Shown here: in pieces, positions 16,612-25,445 of the stretch | How the letters are laid out: every line of letters starts with the position of its first letter | Position numbering within the stretch: position 1 is the first letter of the stretch | DNA from: DATBVX01 sp963705495 | GTDB lineage: Bacteria > Pseudomonadota > Gammaproteobacteria > Steroidobacterales > Steroidobacteraceae | DNA: 64,000 nucleotides | Reading direction: 5' to 3' | Assembly (NCBI GenBank): GCA_963705495.1 | Contig: CAVPJQ010000021.1 | Span: forward strand, 5,556 to 69,555 | Translations under genes and position numbers: made by a program | Notes under the pieces: generated by a model | Told to the model about the DNA's origin: nothing | The model's database searches: none | Seen by the model: only the letters and a program-made list of their open reading frames with translations

Positions 16612-17004
16612 TCAATACGGTGGCAGGTTCAGATCAGGAAGGGGCGGCCCGCGCGCCGACTGGGCGCGAGCAATCAGGCGGCCGGTGTCGGCCGTTTGAA
16701 ACGCTGCGAAGTGCAGATGCAGCACATCGGCGTGAACCGGTGCAAAGGCGAGCGCCGATGGCGGCGCGCTCGCCAAGCCCGCGCTGAACACACATACCAG
16801 CTCAGCGCCAGGCGGTTGATTCGGCCGTGGCGGGTGGTCCTTCCCCGACTCCTCAAGTGGTGAGTGAAGCGCGTGGCCGGGGCAGATCTTGAGCGCGACG
16901 GAGAAGTGATCGCCCGTCTGCGGCATGAAACCGGGCGGGATCAGGGCGCGGCACATCCATGCCGCGACCATCAGGACGATCAAGATGTTCTGGCGTCGCT
17001 TCAT
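16612..17004 (-). CDS. DUF2946 family protein
   Basis: 130 residues. MKRRQNILIVLMVAAWMCRALIPPGFMP (split here) resembles the DUF2946 start with an N-terminal hydrophobic anchor and the RALIPxGFMP motif. A histidine-containing middle (ICPGHALHSP, KDHPPRPN) and a C-terminal SARGPPLP motif follow. The family is often encoded next to copper or TonB-linked genes. It lies upstream of the barrel gene on the same strand with a gap of 111 bp. Confidence 0.75.
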   Translation of the reverse strand: MKRRQNILIVLMVAAWMCRALIPPGFMPQTGDHFSVALKICPGHALHSPLEESGKDHPPRPNQPPGAELVCVFSAGLASAPPSALAFAPVHADVLHLHFAAFQTADTGRLIARAQSARGPPLPDLNLPPY

Positions 17005-17158
17005 CGACTAGCTCTCAAGGCACTCTATACCTCTACTACCCCGCCTTTGGGTAGTGGGTGATCACCCACCCGCCAGTGGCAGGAAGTGACGCGGGGTTGT
17101 CCGAAGGGACATGACGCCAAGAGACATAATGTCCGCAGGTCCGGGGATCTGCACAACC

Positions 17159-17885
17159 ATGATGTCGCTGACGCGAAGAAAGTTCCTGGCCGGCTCAATA
17201 GGCTCCGCCTCGGTCGCGGTATTTGGCGGCAGCGCAATCGGCGGGAGCCTGCCGCGGCGCGACCACATCAAGGTTGCCTTCCTCCTGGGTGACGGTACCA
17301 ATGTCATCGACCTCGCCGGCCCGTGGGAGGTGTTCCAGGACACGGCCCTTGGTGAAGGCCACAACGCGCGTGACCCGTTCGAGCTCTTCACGGTCGCCCC
17401 AACCACCGATCTCATCTCCATGACCGGCGGTCTCAAGGTCAAGCCGACCTACACGCTCGAAGATGCGCCCACGCCGCAGGTTATCGTGGTGCCGGCGCAG
17501 CGTTCCGCCAAGCCGTCGCTCGCCTGGCTCAAGAACACAAGCCCGGAGACCGACGTCACGATCTCGGTGTGCACGGGCGCGTTCCAGCTCGCACGCGCCG
17601 GATTGCTCGACGGCATTTCCGCGACGACTCACCATGACTACTGGGATGCGTTCTCGAAGGAATTCCCCGCCGTCGATGTGAAGCGTGGTGTGCGCTTCGT
17701 CGACAACGGCCACATCGCCACCGCCGGTGGACTGACCTCGGGCATCGACATGGCCCTGCACATCGTGGCGCGGTATTTCGACGTCGACACGGCGGCGACG
17801 AACCGCACGCTACATGGAGCACGGAAGCGAGGCCTGGCGCGATGGCCTGCGGGCAAGCCGCCCGCCTTACTGGACCCCGCTCTGA
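17159..17885 (+). CDS. Tat-exported DJ-1/PfpI family protein, frameshifted at the 3' end
   Basis: Tat signal LTRRKFLAGSIG, then a DJ-1/PfpI domain: VAFLLGDGTNVIDLAGPWEVF, PQVIVVPAQ, nucleophile elbow SVCTGAFQLARAGLLDG and GGLTSGIDMALHIVARYF. Family homologues end with YMEY. Here the codon frame continues past 17810 into sequence antisense to the AraC gene. Skipping one base at 17810 gives YMEHGSEAWRDGLRASRPP and a TGA at 17883-17885. The unshifted frame reaches 18082 and is unlikely to be real. Either a sequencing error or a broken gene. Predicted periplasmic, function unknown. Confidence 0.75.
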
Positions 17886-18895
17886 ATTGCCTTACGCATG
17901 GCGCCAAAGCGCTTGCGGTACTGTGCCGGCGTCAGCTTTACCTGGCGGCGAAACAGCCGGCTGAAAAAGCCGGCATCCTCGTAGCCGATCTGGTTCGCGA
18001 TCGCCTCCACGGGCTCATCGCTCCTCTCAAGCATGTGCTTTGCCTCTTCGAGCCGCAGCGTGTGCACGTACTCGAGGGGTGACATGCCGGTCGCCTGCTG
18101 GAAACGGCGCTTGAAGGATCGCTCCGCCAGTCCGCTCAGCCGCGCCATCGCCGCCACCGGGGCGCGCTCGTGATAGTTCTCGGCAATCCAGGTCTGGCAA
18201 CGCGCGATGATTGCATCATCCACCTGACGCGATCGGGCCAGACGTGCGAACGGCTGCTGGCCAATGTGGTGCCAATCGATCAGGTTCACCCGTGCCACCT
18301 GCATCGCGACTTCGATCCCGACGGTGCGCGCGATCAGGTACAGCGCGAGATCGAGCCACGAGGTACCGCCGCCCGCCATGACGAGGCGCTGGCCTTCACC
18401 TGACACGACCAGCGCACGTTGCGCCTGCACGTTCACCGCCGGATAGCGCCGTCTAAGGATGTCGCAATAGGCCCAGTGAGTCGTCGCTTCGTGCCCGTCG
18501 AGCAGGCCCGCTTCCGCGAGCAGCATTGCGCCCGAACACGCGGAAGCGAGCGTCGATCCTGATTCATAACAGCGTTGCAGCCAGGCGATCTCCGGCACGA
18601 ATCGTCCTTCGAGCGGCTCGCCCGGTGGCACGGCGATCTCGGAAATGCAGACGATGTCCGGTCGTGGGCAGGCCTCCAGCGTCTGTTGCGGCGCGATGAG
18701 GACATCGTTGCTGGCTCTGAATGCCGCCGCCTGTGCAGACACCACGACCGGCTGCATCAACGAAGGTCCTGGCTTGCCCTGGACGACGATTCCCCAGTCA
18801 CGCCCCGCCGACATGAAGAGGTCGTACATGCCATAGACCACTGAGGCCGTCGCCTCAGGGAATGCAAGAACCGCTACCGTGACGGGAGTATTCAT
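17867..18895 (-). CDS. GlxA-type AraC family transcriptional regulator
   Basis: 342 residues with an N-terminal DJ-1/PfpI-like sensor domain (VAVLAFPEATASVVYGMYDLF, elbow ASACSGAMLLAEAGLLDG) and a C-terminal AraC double helix-turn-helix (MARLSGLAERSFKRRFQQATG, MSPLEYVHTLRLEEAKHML). It converges on the Tat DJ-1 gene, overlapping by about 19 bp, so both proteins share a domain. Targets cannot be inferred; the direct repeats at 5410 are one candidate among several AraC proteins here. Confidence 0.92.
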   Translation of the reverse strand: MNTPVTVAVLAFPEATASVVYGMYDLFMSAGRDWGIVVQGKPGPSLMQPVVVSAQAAAFRASNDVLIAPQQTLEACPRPDIVCISEIAVPPGEPLEGRFVPEIAWLQRCYESGSTLASACSGAMLLAEAGLLDGHEATTHWAYCDILRRRYPAVNVQAQRALVVSGEGQRLVMAGGGTSWLDLALYLIARTVGIEVAMQVARVNLIDWHHIGQQPFARLARSRQVDDAIIARCQTWIAENYHERAPVAAMARLSGLAERSFKRRFQQATGMSPLEYVHTLRLEEAKHMLERSDEPVEAIANQIGYEDAGFFSRLFRRQVKLTPAQYRKRFGAMRKAIQSGVQ

Positions 18896-19003
18896 CGTTG
18901 AACCTGGCCGATTCGTCCGCTTCGCTGCCGAAATGGCTTTAGTTGCACGTCAAGCCCCGCGATACAGTTGCGCGCGTCGAATTCAAACCCAGGATGACTT
19001 CCC

Positions 19004-19954
19004 ATGCAATCGAGCAAGTACCGGCAGCGCCTGCCGCAATTGGGCCAGAAGCTCTTCGCCACCGATGGTGGAATCGAGACCACGCTGATCTTTCACGAGA
19101 ATATTCCGCTACCGCACTTCGCGGCCTTCGACCTGCTCAAGAACGAGGCCGGGGTCGCGGTCCTGCGGCGCTACTTCGAGCATTACACGCGCATCGCCCG
19201 CGAACACAGTGTGGGAATCGTGCTTGAGAGTGTCACCTGGCGCGCCAGCGCCGATTGGGGCCAGAAGCTCGGCTACGATGCCGAGGTCCTGGCCGATGCA
19301 AATCGCAAGTCGATCGGGCTGTTGCTGGAGATCCGCGACGAATACGAAACGGCCACGACGCCCATCGTCGTGAGTGGCGCCATCGGCCCGCGCGGCGACG
19401 GCTACATTGCAGACACTCGCATGAGTGCGGCGCAGGCGCGCGACTATCACCGCACGCAGATCGAAACTTTCGCCGGCACGGATGCCGACATGGTCGCGGC
19501 GTTCACGATGAACTATGTCGAGGAAGCGATCGGAATCGTGAGCGCAGCGAAAGCCGCTGGGATGCCGGTGGCGATCTCGTTCACGCTGGAGACCGACGGG
19601 CGCCTGCCGTCCGGTGATGCACTCGAAACCGCGATCCTGCGTACTGATGAGGAGACCGGCGGCTACGCTTCCTATTTCATGATCAACTGCGCTCACCCGA
19701 CCCACTTTCGCAATGTGCTGGAGCGCGGTGGCTCCTGGCTGCGGCGCATTCGTGGTGTGCGCGCCAATGCCTCAAAGCGCAGTCACGCGGAGTTGAACGA
19801 TTCCCCGGATCTCGATGAGGGAGATCCGATCGCACTCGGCGCCGAGTACCGCGACCTGCGTAGGCTATTGCCCGCGCTTTCGGTGGCGGGTGGCTGTTGC
19901 GGCACCGATCACCGTCACGTGGATGCGCTGTGCCGCGCACTCAAGGCGGCCTGA
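19004..19954 (+). CDS. Homocysteine S-methyltransferase family protein
   Basis: 316 residues of the Pfam S-methyl_trans TIM barrel. TDGGIETTL start, ESVTWRASADW, GAIGPRGDGY, INCAHPTHF (first zinc Cys) and GGCCGTDHRHV (zinc Cys pair). Such enzymes move a methyl from S-methylmethionine, betaine or other donors onto homocysteine or another thiol. It could absorb methyl groups released by O-demethylation, but the link to LigM is inference. A weak SD (AGGATG) lies about 8 bases before the ATG. Confidence 0.9.
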   Translation: MQSSKYRQRLPQLGQKLFATDGGIETTLIFHENIPLPHFAAFDLLKNEAGVAVLRRYFEHYTRIAREHSVGIVLESVTWRASADWGQKLGYDAEVLADANRKSIGLLLEIRDEYETATTPIVVSGAIGPRGDGYIADTRMSAAQARDYHRTQIETFAGTDADMVAAFTMNYVEEAIGIVSAAKAAGMPVAISFTLETDGRLPSGDALETAILRTDEETGGYASYFMINCAHPTHFRNVLERGGSWLRRIRGVRANASKRSHAELNDSPDLDEGDPIALGAEYRDLRRLLPALSVAGGCCGTDHRHVDALCRALKAA

Positions 19955-20170
19955 GCGGACTCAGGCGATCACCCACGACACCAGCGTGCCGGGGAAGTCC
20001 CTGGCCGCTGGCTGACGATGATTTATCCCTCACCGGCGGAAGTGGTTTCTGCAAGGGGCCGGTCTCCCGGCCCCTAACTATTTCCACACCAGAGCTTGCA
20101 GCCCATCCGGCTTTGCGGAAACCTGTGCGCGTTCCTCCCGATCAGAACCACACCAAACGGGGTACAGCGC

Positions 20171-20710
20171 ATGGGTCTCGTCAGCTTTGGACAGCCCGAC
20201 GACGGCATCATCCAGATGTCCTATGTCGTCGAGGACATGAGCCGGGCCATCGATCATTGGGTTTCCAAACTCAAGGTCGGGCCCTGGTTTCTGCTGGATC
20301 ATTTCACGGGCGAGGAGCCCCAGTACCGCGGCAAGCCGTCGCACGCCGACGTCGCGATTGCCATGGGGTTCGCGGGTCACATGAACATCGAGCTGATCCA
20401 GCCTAACAACACCGCACCATCCGTGTATCGCGAGGTCATCGAGCGGCGCGGTTACGGCTTTCATCACTGGGGCCTCGGCACCTGGCACTTCGATCGCGAT
20501 GTCGAGCGCTATCGAGCCGCCGGGCACGAGCTGGCGTTTCTCGCCAAAGTGCCGAGCGGCGGGCGCGTCGGCTACATGGACACGACCGCGCAATTGCCAG
20601 GATTCGTGGAGTTGATTGAGCTCGGCGGGGCGTTCGAGACGGTGTTCAACCGCTTCTACCGCGCCAGCATCGGATGGGACGGCCAGGAACCGGTTCGGTC
20701 CTTCATCTGA
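20171..20710 (+). CDS. VOC (glyoxalase/bleomycin-resistance) superfamily protein
   Basis: 179 residues from ATG 20171. Two VOC modules: MSYVVEDMSRAIDHWVSKLKVGPW and HHWGLGTWHFDRDVERYRAAGHELAF. Metal-ligand type residues are His, Glu (NIELIQP; FVELIEL). The family includes epimerases, glyoxalases and extradiol dioxygenases; the spacing resembles the methylmalonyl-CoA-epimerase/glyoxalase-like members. It lies 216 bp after the S-methyltransferase and 30 bp before the MscS gene. Substrate unknown. Confidence 0.88.
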   Translation: MGLVSFGQPDDGIIQMSYVVEDMSRAIDHWVSKLKVGPWFLLDHFTGEEPQYRGKPSHADVAIAMGFAGHMNIELIQPNNTAPSVYREVIERRGYGFHHWGLGTWHFDRDVERYRAAGHELAFLAKVPSGGRVGYMDTTAQLPGFVELIELGGAFETVFNRFYRASIGWDGQEPVRSFI

Positions 20711-20740
20711 GTCTCTTGACGATTCACTGACGGAGCGCCC

Positions 20741-21568
20741 ATGAACGACCAGCTTGAGACCATCGAGCACGCCAAGAACACTGTCCTCGACCTCATCATC
20801 CGCTTCGGCCCCAAGCTCCTGGCGGCGCTCCTGGTGCTCGCCGTCGGGGTGCTGGTCAGCCGCTGGATTGGCCAGTGGCTCGAGCGGGCGCTGGCGAGGA
20901 TCGACCTCGAGCCACCGGTGCGCCTGCTCCTCACCCGCATCGTGCGCTTGTTGATCCTCGGCCTGTTCCTGATCATGGCCCTGCAGAACCTCGGCGTAGA
21001 GCTGCTGCCCCTCATCGCCGGCCTGAGCGTCGTGGGTGCCGGTCTCGCGCTCGGCATGCAAGGCGTGCTCGGCAACGTGGCAGCCGGCCTCTCGATCATC
21101 TTCACCAAGCCGTTTCGCGTCGGGGAGTACGTCTCCATTGCCGGTGAGGAGGGTCGCGTCGAGGAGATCACGCTCTTCAGCACCACGTTAAGTCACGCCG
21201 ACCTGTCGCTGATCGTAGTTCCCAATCGCAAGATCGCGGGTGAAATCCTGCACAACTTCGGCCAGCGGCGTCAGCTCGCAATCACGGTCGCTGTGGCCGG
21301 AAACACCGACCTCAATGCCGCATTCGCCGTTATCGGTGAAGTCCTCAAGGCCAATCCACGGGTGCTGCGCGATCCGGAACCGCTCATCCAGGCCCGCCTT
21401 TCCGAGGGAGGGAGTATCAGCATCAGCATCATGCCCTGGGTCGCGGTGCCGGATTACGGTCCCGCGACTGGCGAGCTCGGCAAATCGCTGATCGACGCAT
21501 TCCGGCGCCGCGGCATCGTCATGCCAGTACCGCAACACGAAGTGCGGTTGCTCGACAAGATCGCGTGA
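20741..21568 (+). CDS. Small-conductance mechanosensitive channel (MscS family)
   Basis: 275 residues. Three membrane helices: KLLAALLVLAVGVLVSRWI, IVRLLILGLFLIMAL and pore-lining LSVVGAGLALGMQGVLGNVA (TM3). Then the MscS beta domain (IIFTKPFRVGEYVSIAGEEG, VPNRKIAGEILHNF) and the alpha/beta vestibule. It releases solutes on hypo-osmotic shock from the inner membrane. Housekeeping gene at 30 bp after the VOC gene. Confidence 0.95.
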   Translation: MNDQLETIEHAKNTVLDLIIRFGPKLLAALLVLAVGVLVSRWIGQWLERALARIDLEPPVRLLLTRIVRLLILGLFLIMALQNLGVELLPLIAGLSVVGAGLALGMQGVLGNVAAGLSIIFTKPFRVGEYVSIAGEEGRVEEITLFSTTLSHADLSLIVVPNRKIAGEILHNFGQRRQLAITVAVAGNTDLNAAFAVIGEVLKANPRVLRDPEPLIQARLSEGGSISISIMPWVAVPDYGPATGELGKSLIDAFRRRGIVMPVPQHEVRLLDKIA

Positions 21569-21606
21569 GGCTCCGAGCCCCGGCCGCAACGACATGGGAT
21601 GAGAGC

Positions 21607-22146
21607 ATGGACATCGACACGCTGCGAATCGAGACAGCGCGATTGATCCTCCGGCCGACACGCTGGGAGGATTTCGACGCCTGGGCGGCATTTCTCGCTG
21701 ACGAAGAGGCAACGCGATTCCTGGGCGGAGTGCAGTCCCGTCCGCTCGCGTGGCGAACGATGATGTGCATGGCTGGAGCGTGGCATCTGCGACGCCCGGC
21801 GATGTTCTCAGTGATCGAGAAATCGAGCGGGCGCTGGGTAGGGCGGCTCGGTCCCTGGACGCCGGAAGGTTGGCCGGGAACCGAGGTCGGCTGGGGCATC
21901 GCACGCGAATGCTGGGGACGTGGCTATGCGACCGAAGGCGCAGCCGCCACGATCGACTGGGCCTTCGACAATCTGGGCTGGACCGACGTGATCCACACGA
22001 TCTCGCCGCGCAACCTCGCCTCGCAGGGCGTCGCGCGCAAGCTCGGTTCACGCAATCGCGGCTCCGGGAAGCTCCCGCCGCCGCTCGAGAACGAGCCGGT
22101 GGATGTCTGGGGTCAGACCCGTGAAGAGTGGCGTGCGCGGCGGTGA
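21607..22146 (+). CDS. GNAT family acetyltransferase (RimJ/RimL type)
   Basis: 179 residues from ATG 21607 (MDIDTLRIETARLILRP). The acetyl-CoA pyrophosphate loop lies in EVGWGIARECWGRGYATEGAAA, and WTDVIHTISPRNLASQGVARKLG matches the RimJ/RimL pattern. Cytosolic N-acetyltransferase with unknown acceptor. It follows mscS with 38 bp between. Confidence 0.9.
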   Translation: MDIDTLRIETARLILRPTRWEDFDAWAAFLADEEATRFLGGVQSRPLAWRTMMCMAGAWHLRRPAMFSVIEKSSGRWVGRLGPWTPEGWPGTEVGWGIARECWGRGYATEGAAATIDWAFDNLGWTDVIHTISPRNLASQGVARKLGSRNRGSGKLPPPLENEPVDVWGQTREEWRARR

Positions 22147-22174
22147 CCCGTTGGGAGCGTCGAGAATTCGGGCC

Positions 22175-22807
22175 CTACCCTGATCTCTCGAGCAACCTTT
22201 TTGGCCCGCTGACGAAGGGATTGCCAGGCTCGTAGAAACGCCACACGCGATCCGCATTGCGCGTGATGCCAATACGGATGGCGCTGCCGATCCGGCGCCG
22301 TCTGTCGCGAGTCGCTCCCAGCCAGAGCGGACTGCGGCCACACATGTCGAGACCGTTCTGCGCCAAGTCGATCGCCATCGCCTGCGCGAGCCGGCCCGGA
22401 CCGCGCGTGAGATCGAGTACCCGGGTCATGCCGCGCAGCTCCTGCATCCGCTCGATGCCTTGTAGTGGCTCGACCGCACGCAGCAGCACACCCGCACCGA
22501 CGCCCTGCTCCTCGCTCGCGACATTCAACATGAAGCTGGAGCCGTACGTGAAGTAGACGTAGGCGTGACCGCGACTAAGGAACATCGATCCATTGCGCGG
22601 TGTTCGACCCCGGAAGGCATGACTCGCCGCATCGCCCGGCGGATACGCCTCGGTCTCCACGATGCGGCCGCTCAGTCGCTCCCCATCGAGCTCGCGCACC
22701 ACGATCTTGCCGACGAGAAAACGCGCCAGCGCGAGCGTGTCGATCGGTAGCTCCGAGCGCCGCAAGCGGCGCACGCGAAGTCGGCTTATCGTTTCAGGCG
22801 AGGTCAA
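22175..22807 (-). CDS. 3-methyladenine DNA glycosylase (AAG/MPG family)
   Basis: 210 residues. Pur_DNA_glyco signatures: LARFLVGKIVVREL, RIVETEAYPPGDAASHAF, GRTPRNGSMFLSRGHAYVYFTYG, FMLNVASEEQGVGAGVLLRAVEPL. The catalytic Glu is in VETEAY. It removes alkylated purines by base excision. Convergent with the GNAT gene. Confidence 0.95.
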   Translation of the reverse strand: MTSPETISRLRVRRLRRSELPIDTLALARFLVGKIVVRELDGERLSGRIVETEAYPPGDAASHAFRGRTPRNGSMFLSRGHAYVYFTYGSSFMLNVASEEQGVGAGVLLRAVEPLQGIERMQELRGMTRVLDLTRGPGRLAQAMAIDLAQNGLDMCGRSPLWLGATRDRRRRIGSAIRIGITRNADRVWRFYEPGNPFVSGPKRLLERSG

Positions 22808-22880
22808 TGGTGCTGCGGCGTGTCTCGGTCGCAGCGATGTTACCTCGAATCAGGTGCGCCACTTCGACCGCGCAGTTCGG

Positions 22881-25409
22881 TCAGAACCCGATGCGTGCCT
22901 GTAGACCGTAACGCACCTCGCCTTCGTTGGGTACGCAGTAGAAAGAGCTCGACACACCCCGCAGATCCTGGATCTCCACGCAGTATTTCTCGCCGGTCAG
23001 ATTGTTGCCGAAGAGCGCGACCTCGTACTGGCGATTGGCGCCGAACGCAAAGCCGATGCGGGCATTGATCTCGTTGCGATCGGTGTATTCGTCGATCGGC
23101 ACCTGCGGGCTGTACTTCACTTTCGAGGTGCTCTGGTAGCGGTAGTCGGCATGCAGGCTCAGATCGCTCGAGGCCAGGGCGATGGTCTTTGAGATCGCTG
23201 CGGTGGCAGTGAACTCCGGCGACAACGGCAGCTCATGACCCTTCTGAAAGTCGCCCTGCCCCAGGTCGAAGTCGATGCCGGTGACATCCGTGAGCTCCGT
23301 ATCGAGCCACCCGAGGTCCGCCGAGAGCATCCAGCCCTCTGCCGGAACCCAGTTCGTTTCCAGCTCCGCGCCCTTGAGATGGGACTCGGGCAGGTTGAAG
23401 AACTCCGGCCCCTGCACACCCACGTTGAAGACCTGCTGGTCTTTCCAGATGTAGTAGAACACCGCCGCGTTCACGAGCAGCGAGCGATTAGCGAGGGTCG
23501 ACTTCATTCCTACTTCGAACGCATCGAGTGTCTCCGGGTCGAGCGGACGTTGCGGAAACGGCGTGTCGTCGGTGTGCAGGAATTCCATGTCGAACTTGCC
23601 CGACTTGAAGCCGCGCGAATAACTGCCGTAGAACATCACATCGGCGCTCGCGTGGAACTGCATGCCAAGCTTGCCACCGACTTCGTCGTTGCTCAGATCC
23701 TCGCGCGAGGTGTTGGTGTCGGCGCAATGCACGAACGGGATGTACGCCGGATCGGTCTTGGGCACGCAGTTCGGCAGACCTGCAGCCAGCTCGCGAATCG
23801 CCGACTCGCCGATGTAGATCGACGGGTCCCAGTCGAGTGGCTTCACGAACGCGCCCGCGTAGTAGGACGGGTTCGATTTCTTGTCGTGCGTATAGCGCAG
23901 GCCGACGGTGAGTCCCCACACGTCCGCGAACTGCCAGTCGATCTGGCCGTAGGCCGAGTAGCTGCGGTCGACGAGGTCCGAAATACTGAAGGACACCGTG
24001 TTGCCGTACGGATTCGGGATCACGTCGAACAGGCTCGGCGGCGTGATCCCGGCGGCTGACGGATGCGCGCCCGGGAAGCCGTTGTCGCCGAAGCGGATGT
24101 CCTGCGCAAGCGTCGCGTCCTCCTTGAGGTAATAGAGCCCCGCGATCCAGCGCAACGCAGCCTCGTTGTCGTTGGACGCCAGGCGCAGCTCGCCGGTGTA
24201 CTGCTTGTATTCCTGGTCCATGTCGATGATCAGCACGTCGTGAGTCACGCCCGGCGTGCCGGCGCCTTGCACGTTGCCATCGCCGGTGTTGTCCTCTTCA
24301 TAGAAGCCGTGCGTCTTGTCGTAGGAGCCGATGAAGGTGAGCGTCGAGCCGCCGAAGTCATGATTGAGCTTGAAGTACCCGCCGTCGACGTCGAGGTCGC
24401 CGCGCTGTGAGCCGCCGTTCCAGACGTCCTGCCAGCCCTGCGTCAACCGATCGAACCCTTCGATGTTCACCGTGGGAATGTTGCCGATGGTGTTGAGATC
24501 ACCGTGGCGCCAATCGATGTTGTCGGAGTATCCCGAGGGCGGGATCGTGTCGTTGATGCGCAAGGGAGGATTGTCCACGATGGCGCCGGCCATTTTCTGC
24601 GGCTGCGCATCGTCGCGCGCACGTGCGGAATGGATGCTGACGGTGAGGCGCGTCGCTTCGGAGGGCTCCCAGGCGAGGGTCGCTCGACCGGAGTAGCGCT
24701 CCTCATCTCCGTAGTGGTTGTCGCCCGTATCGAGGTTTTCCCAGATGCCATCGCGCGAGTGGTAAAGGCCCGCGAGGCGGATCGCAGCGGTCGATCCGGT
24801 CGGAATCGTGAACCCACCCTCCACTTCGGCCAGATTGCTGTTGCCGTAAGTGAGGAGCGCATCGCCATCCACACTGTCGGCGCCCACGACCGGCTGTTTG
24901 GTGATGTAGTTGACCGCCCCGCCGGTGGTGTTGCGGCCGAACAGGCTGTTCTGCGGCCCGCGCAGCACCTCGACGCGCTCCATGTCGAACAGCGCGAGGG
25001 TGCTCATGTATGAGGAGTTCATCGTCACCTCGTCCATGTAGGTGCCGACCGATGAGGGCGCATTGCCGAAGAACTCGTTCGTGCCGACACCGCGGATGAC
25101 GATGTGCTGGCTCATCGAGTTCTGCACGACCACGTTGAGGTTGGGCGCCAGCCGGGTGACATCCGTAATCTGGTTGATGCCGGCGTTCTCGAGCGCCTCG
25201 CCGTTGTAGGCTTGCATGGCAATCGGCACGTTCTGCACGTTCTCCGCGCGCTTCTGCGCGGTCACGATGACCTCCTCGAGTGTGCCCTGGCTGCGCGCCT
25301 GCTCCTGCGCGAGAGCTGAACCTGCCGCCAGCACGGCGAGTGCGAGCCAGAGCAGCAAGGCCAGAATCCTGGCGGATGGATGCATCCCCATATCTGAAGC
25401 GCGTTTCAT
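22881..25409 (-). CDS. TonB-dependent outer-membrane receptor
   Basis: 842 residues from the ATG at 25407-25409, preceded by a strong GAGGGGGG SD and followed by a signal peptide ending SALA. TonB box region LEEVIVTAQKRAENVQ, plug domain (RLAPNLNV, HIVIRGVGTNEF, MERVEVLRGPQNSLFGRNTTGG), then a 22-strand barrel ending in QARIGF with terminal Phe. The sequence type is common in aromatic- and plant-polymer-degrading bacteria. It is followed in transcription by nothing on the same strand before 22807 and lies just after mdlC, so it may import an arylglyoxylate or related aromatic. Ligand unknown. Confidence 0.94.
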   Translation of the reverse strand: MKRASDMGMHPSARILALLLWLALAVLAAGSALAQEQARSQGTLEEVIVTAQKRAENVQNVPIAMQAYNGEALENAGINQITDVTRLAPNLNVVVQNSMSQHIVIRGVGTNEFFGNAPSSVGTYMDEVTMNSSYMSTLALFDMERVEVLRGPQNSLFGRNTTGGAVNYITKQPVVGADSVDGDALLTYGNSNLAEVEGGFTIPTGSTAAIRLAGLYHSRDGIWENLDTGDNHYGDEERYSGRATLAWEPSEATRLTVSIHSARARDDAQPQKMAGAIVDNPPLRINDTIPPSGYSDNIDWRHGDLNTIGNIPTVNIEGFDRLTQGWQDVWNGGSQRGDLDVDGGYFKLNHDFGGSTLTFIGSYDKTHGFYEEDNTGDGNVQGAGTPGVTHDVLIIDMDQEYKQYTGELRLASNDNEAALRWIAGLYYLKEDATLAQDIRFGDNGFPGAHPSAAGITPPSLFDVIPNPYGNTVSFSISDLVDRSYSAYGQIDWQFADVWGLTVGLRYTHDKKSNPSYYAGAFVKPLDWDPSIYIGESAIRELAAGLPNCVPKTDPAYIPFVHCADTNTSREDLSNDEVGGKLGMQFHASADVMFYGSYSRGFKSGKFDMEFLHTDDTPFPQRPLDPETLDAFEVGMKSTLANRSLLVNAAVFYYIWKDQQVFNVGVQGPEFFNLPESHLKGAELETNWVPAEGWMLSADLGWLDTELTDVTGIDFDLGQGDFQKGHELPLSPEFTATAAISKTIALASSDLSLHADYRYQSTSKVKYSPQVPIDEYTDRNEINARIGFAFGANRQYEVALFGNNLTGEKYCVEIQDLRGVSSSFYCVPNEGEVRYGLQARIGF

Positions 25410-25445
25410 GATTGTTCCCCCCTCAGTCACGAGACCATCGGCGCA

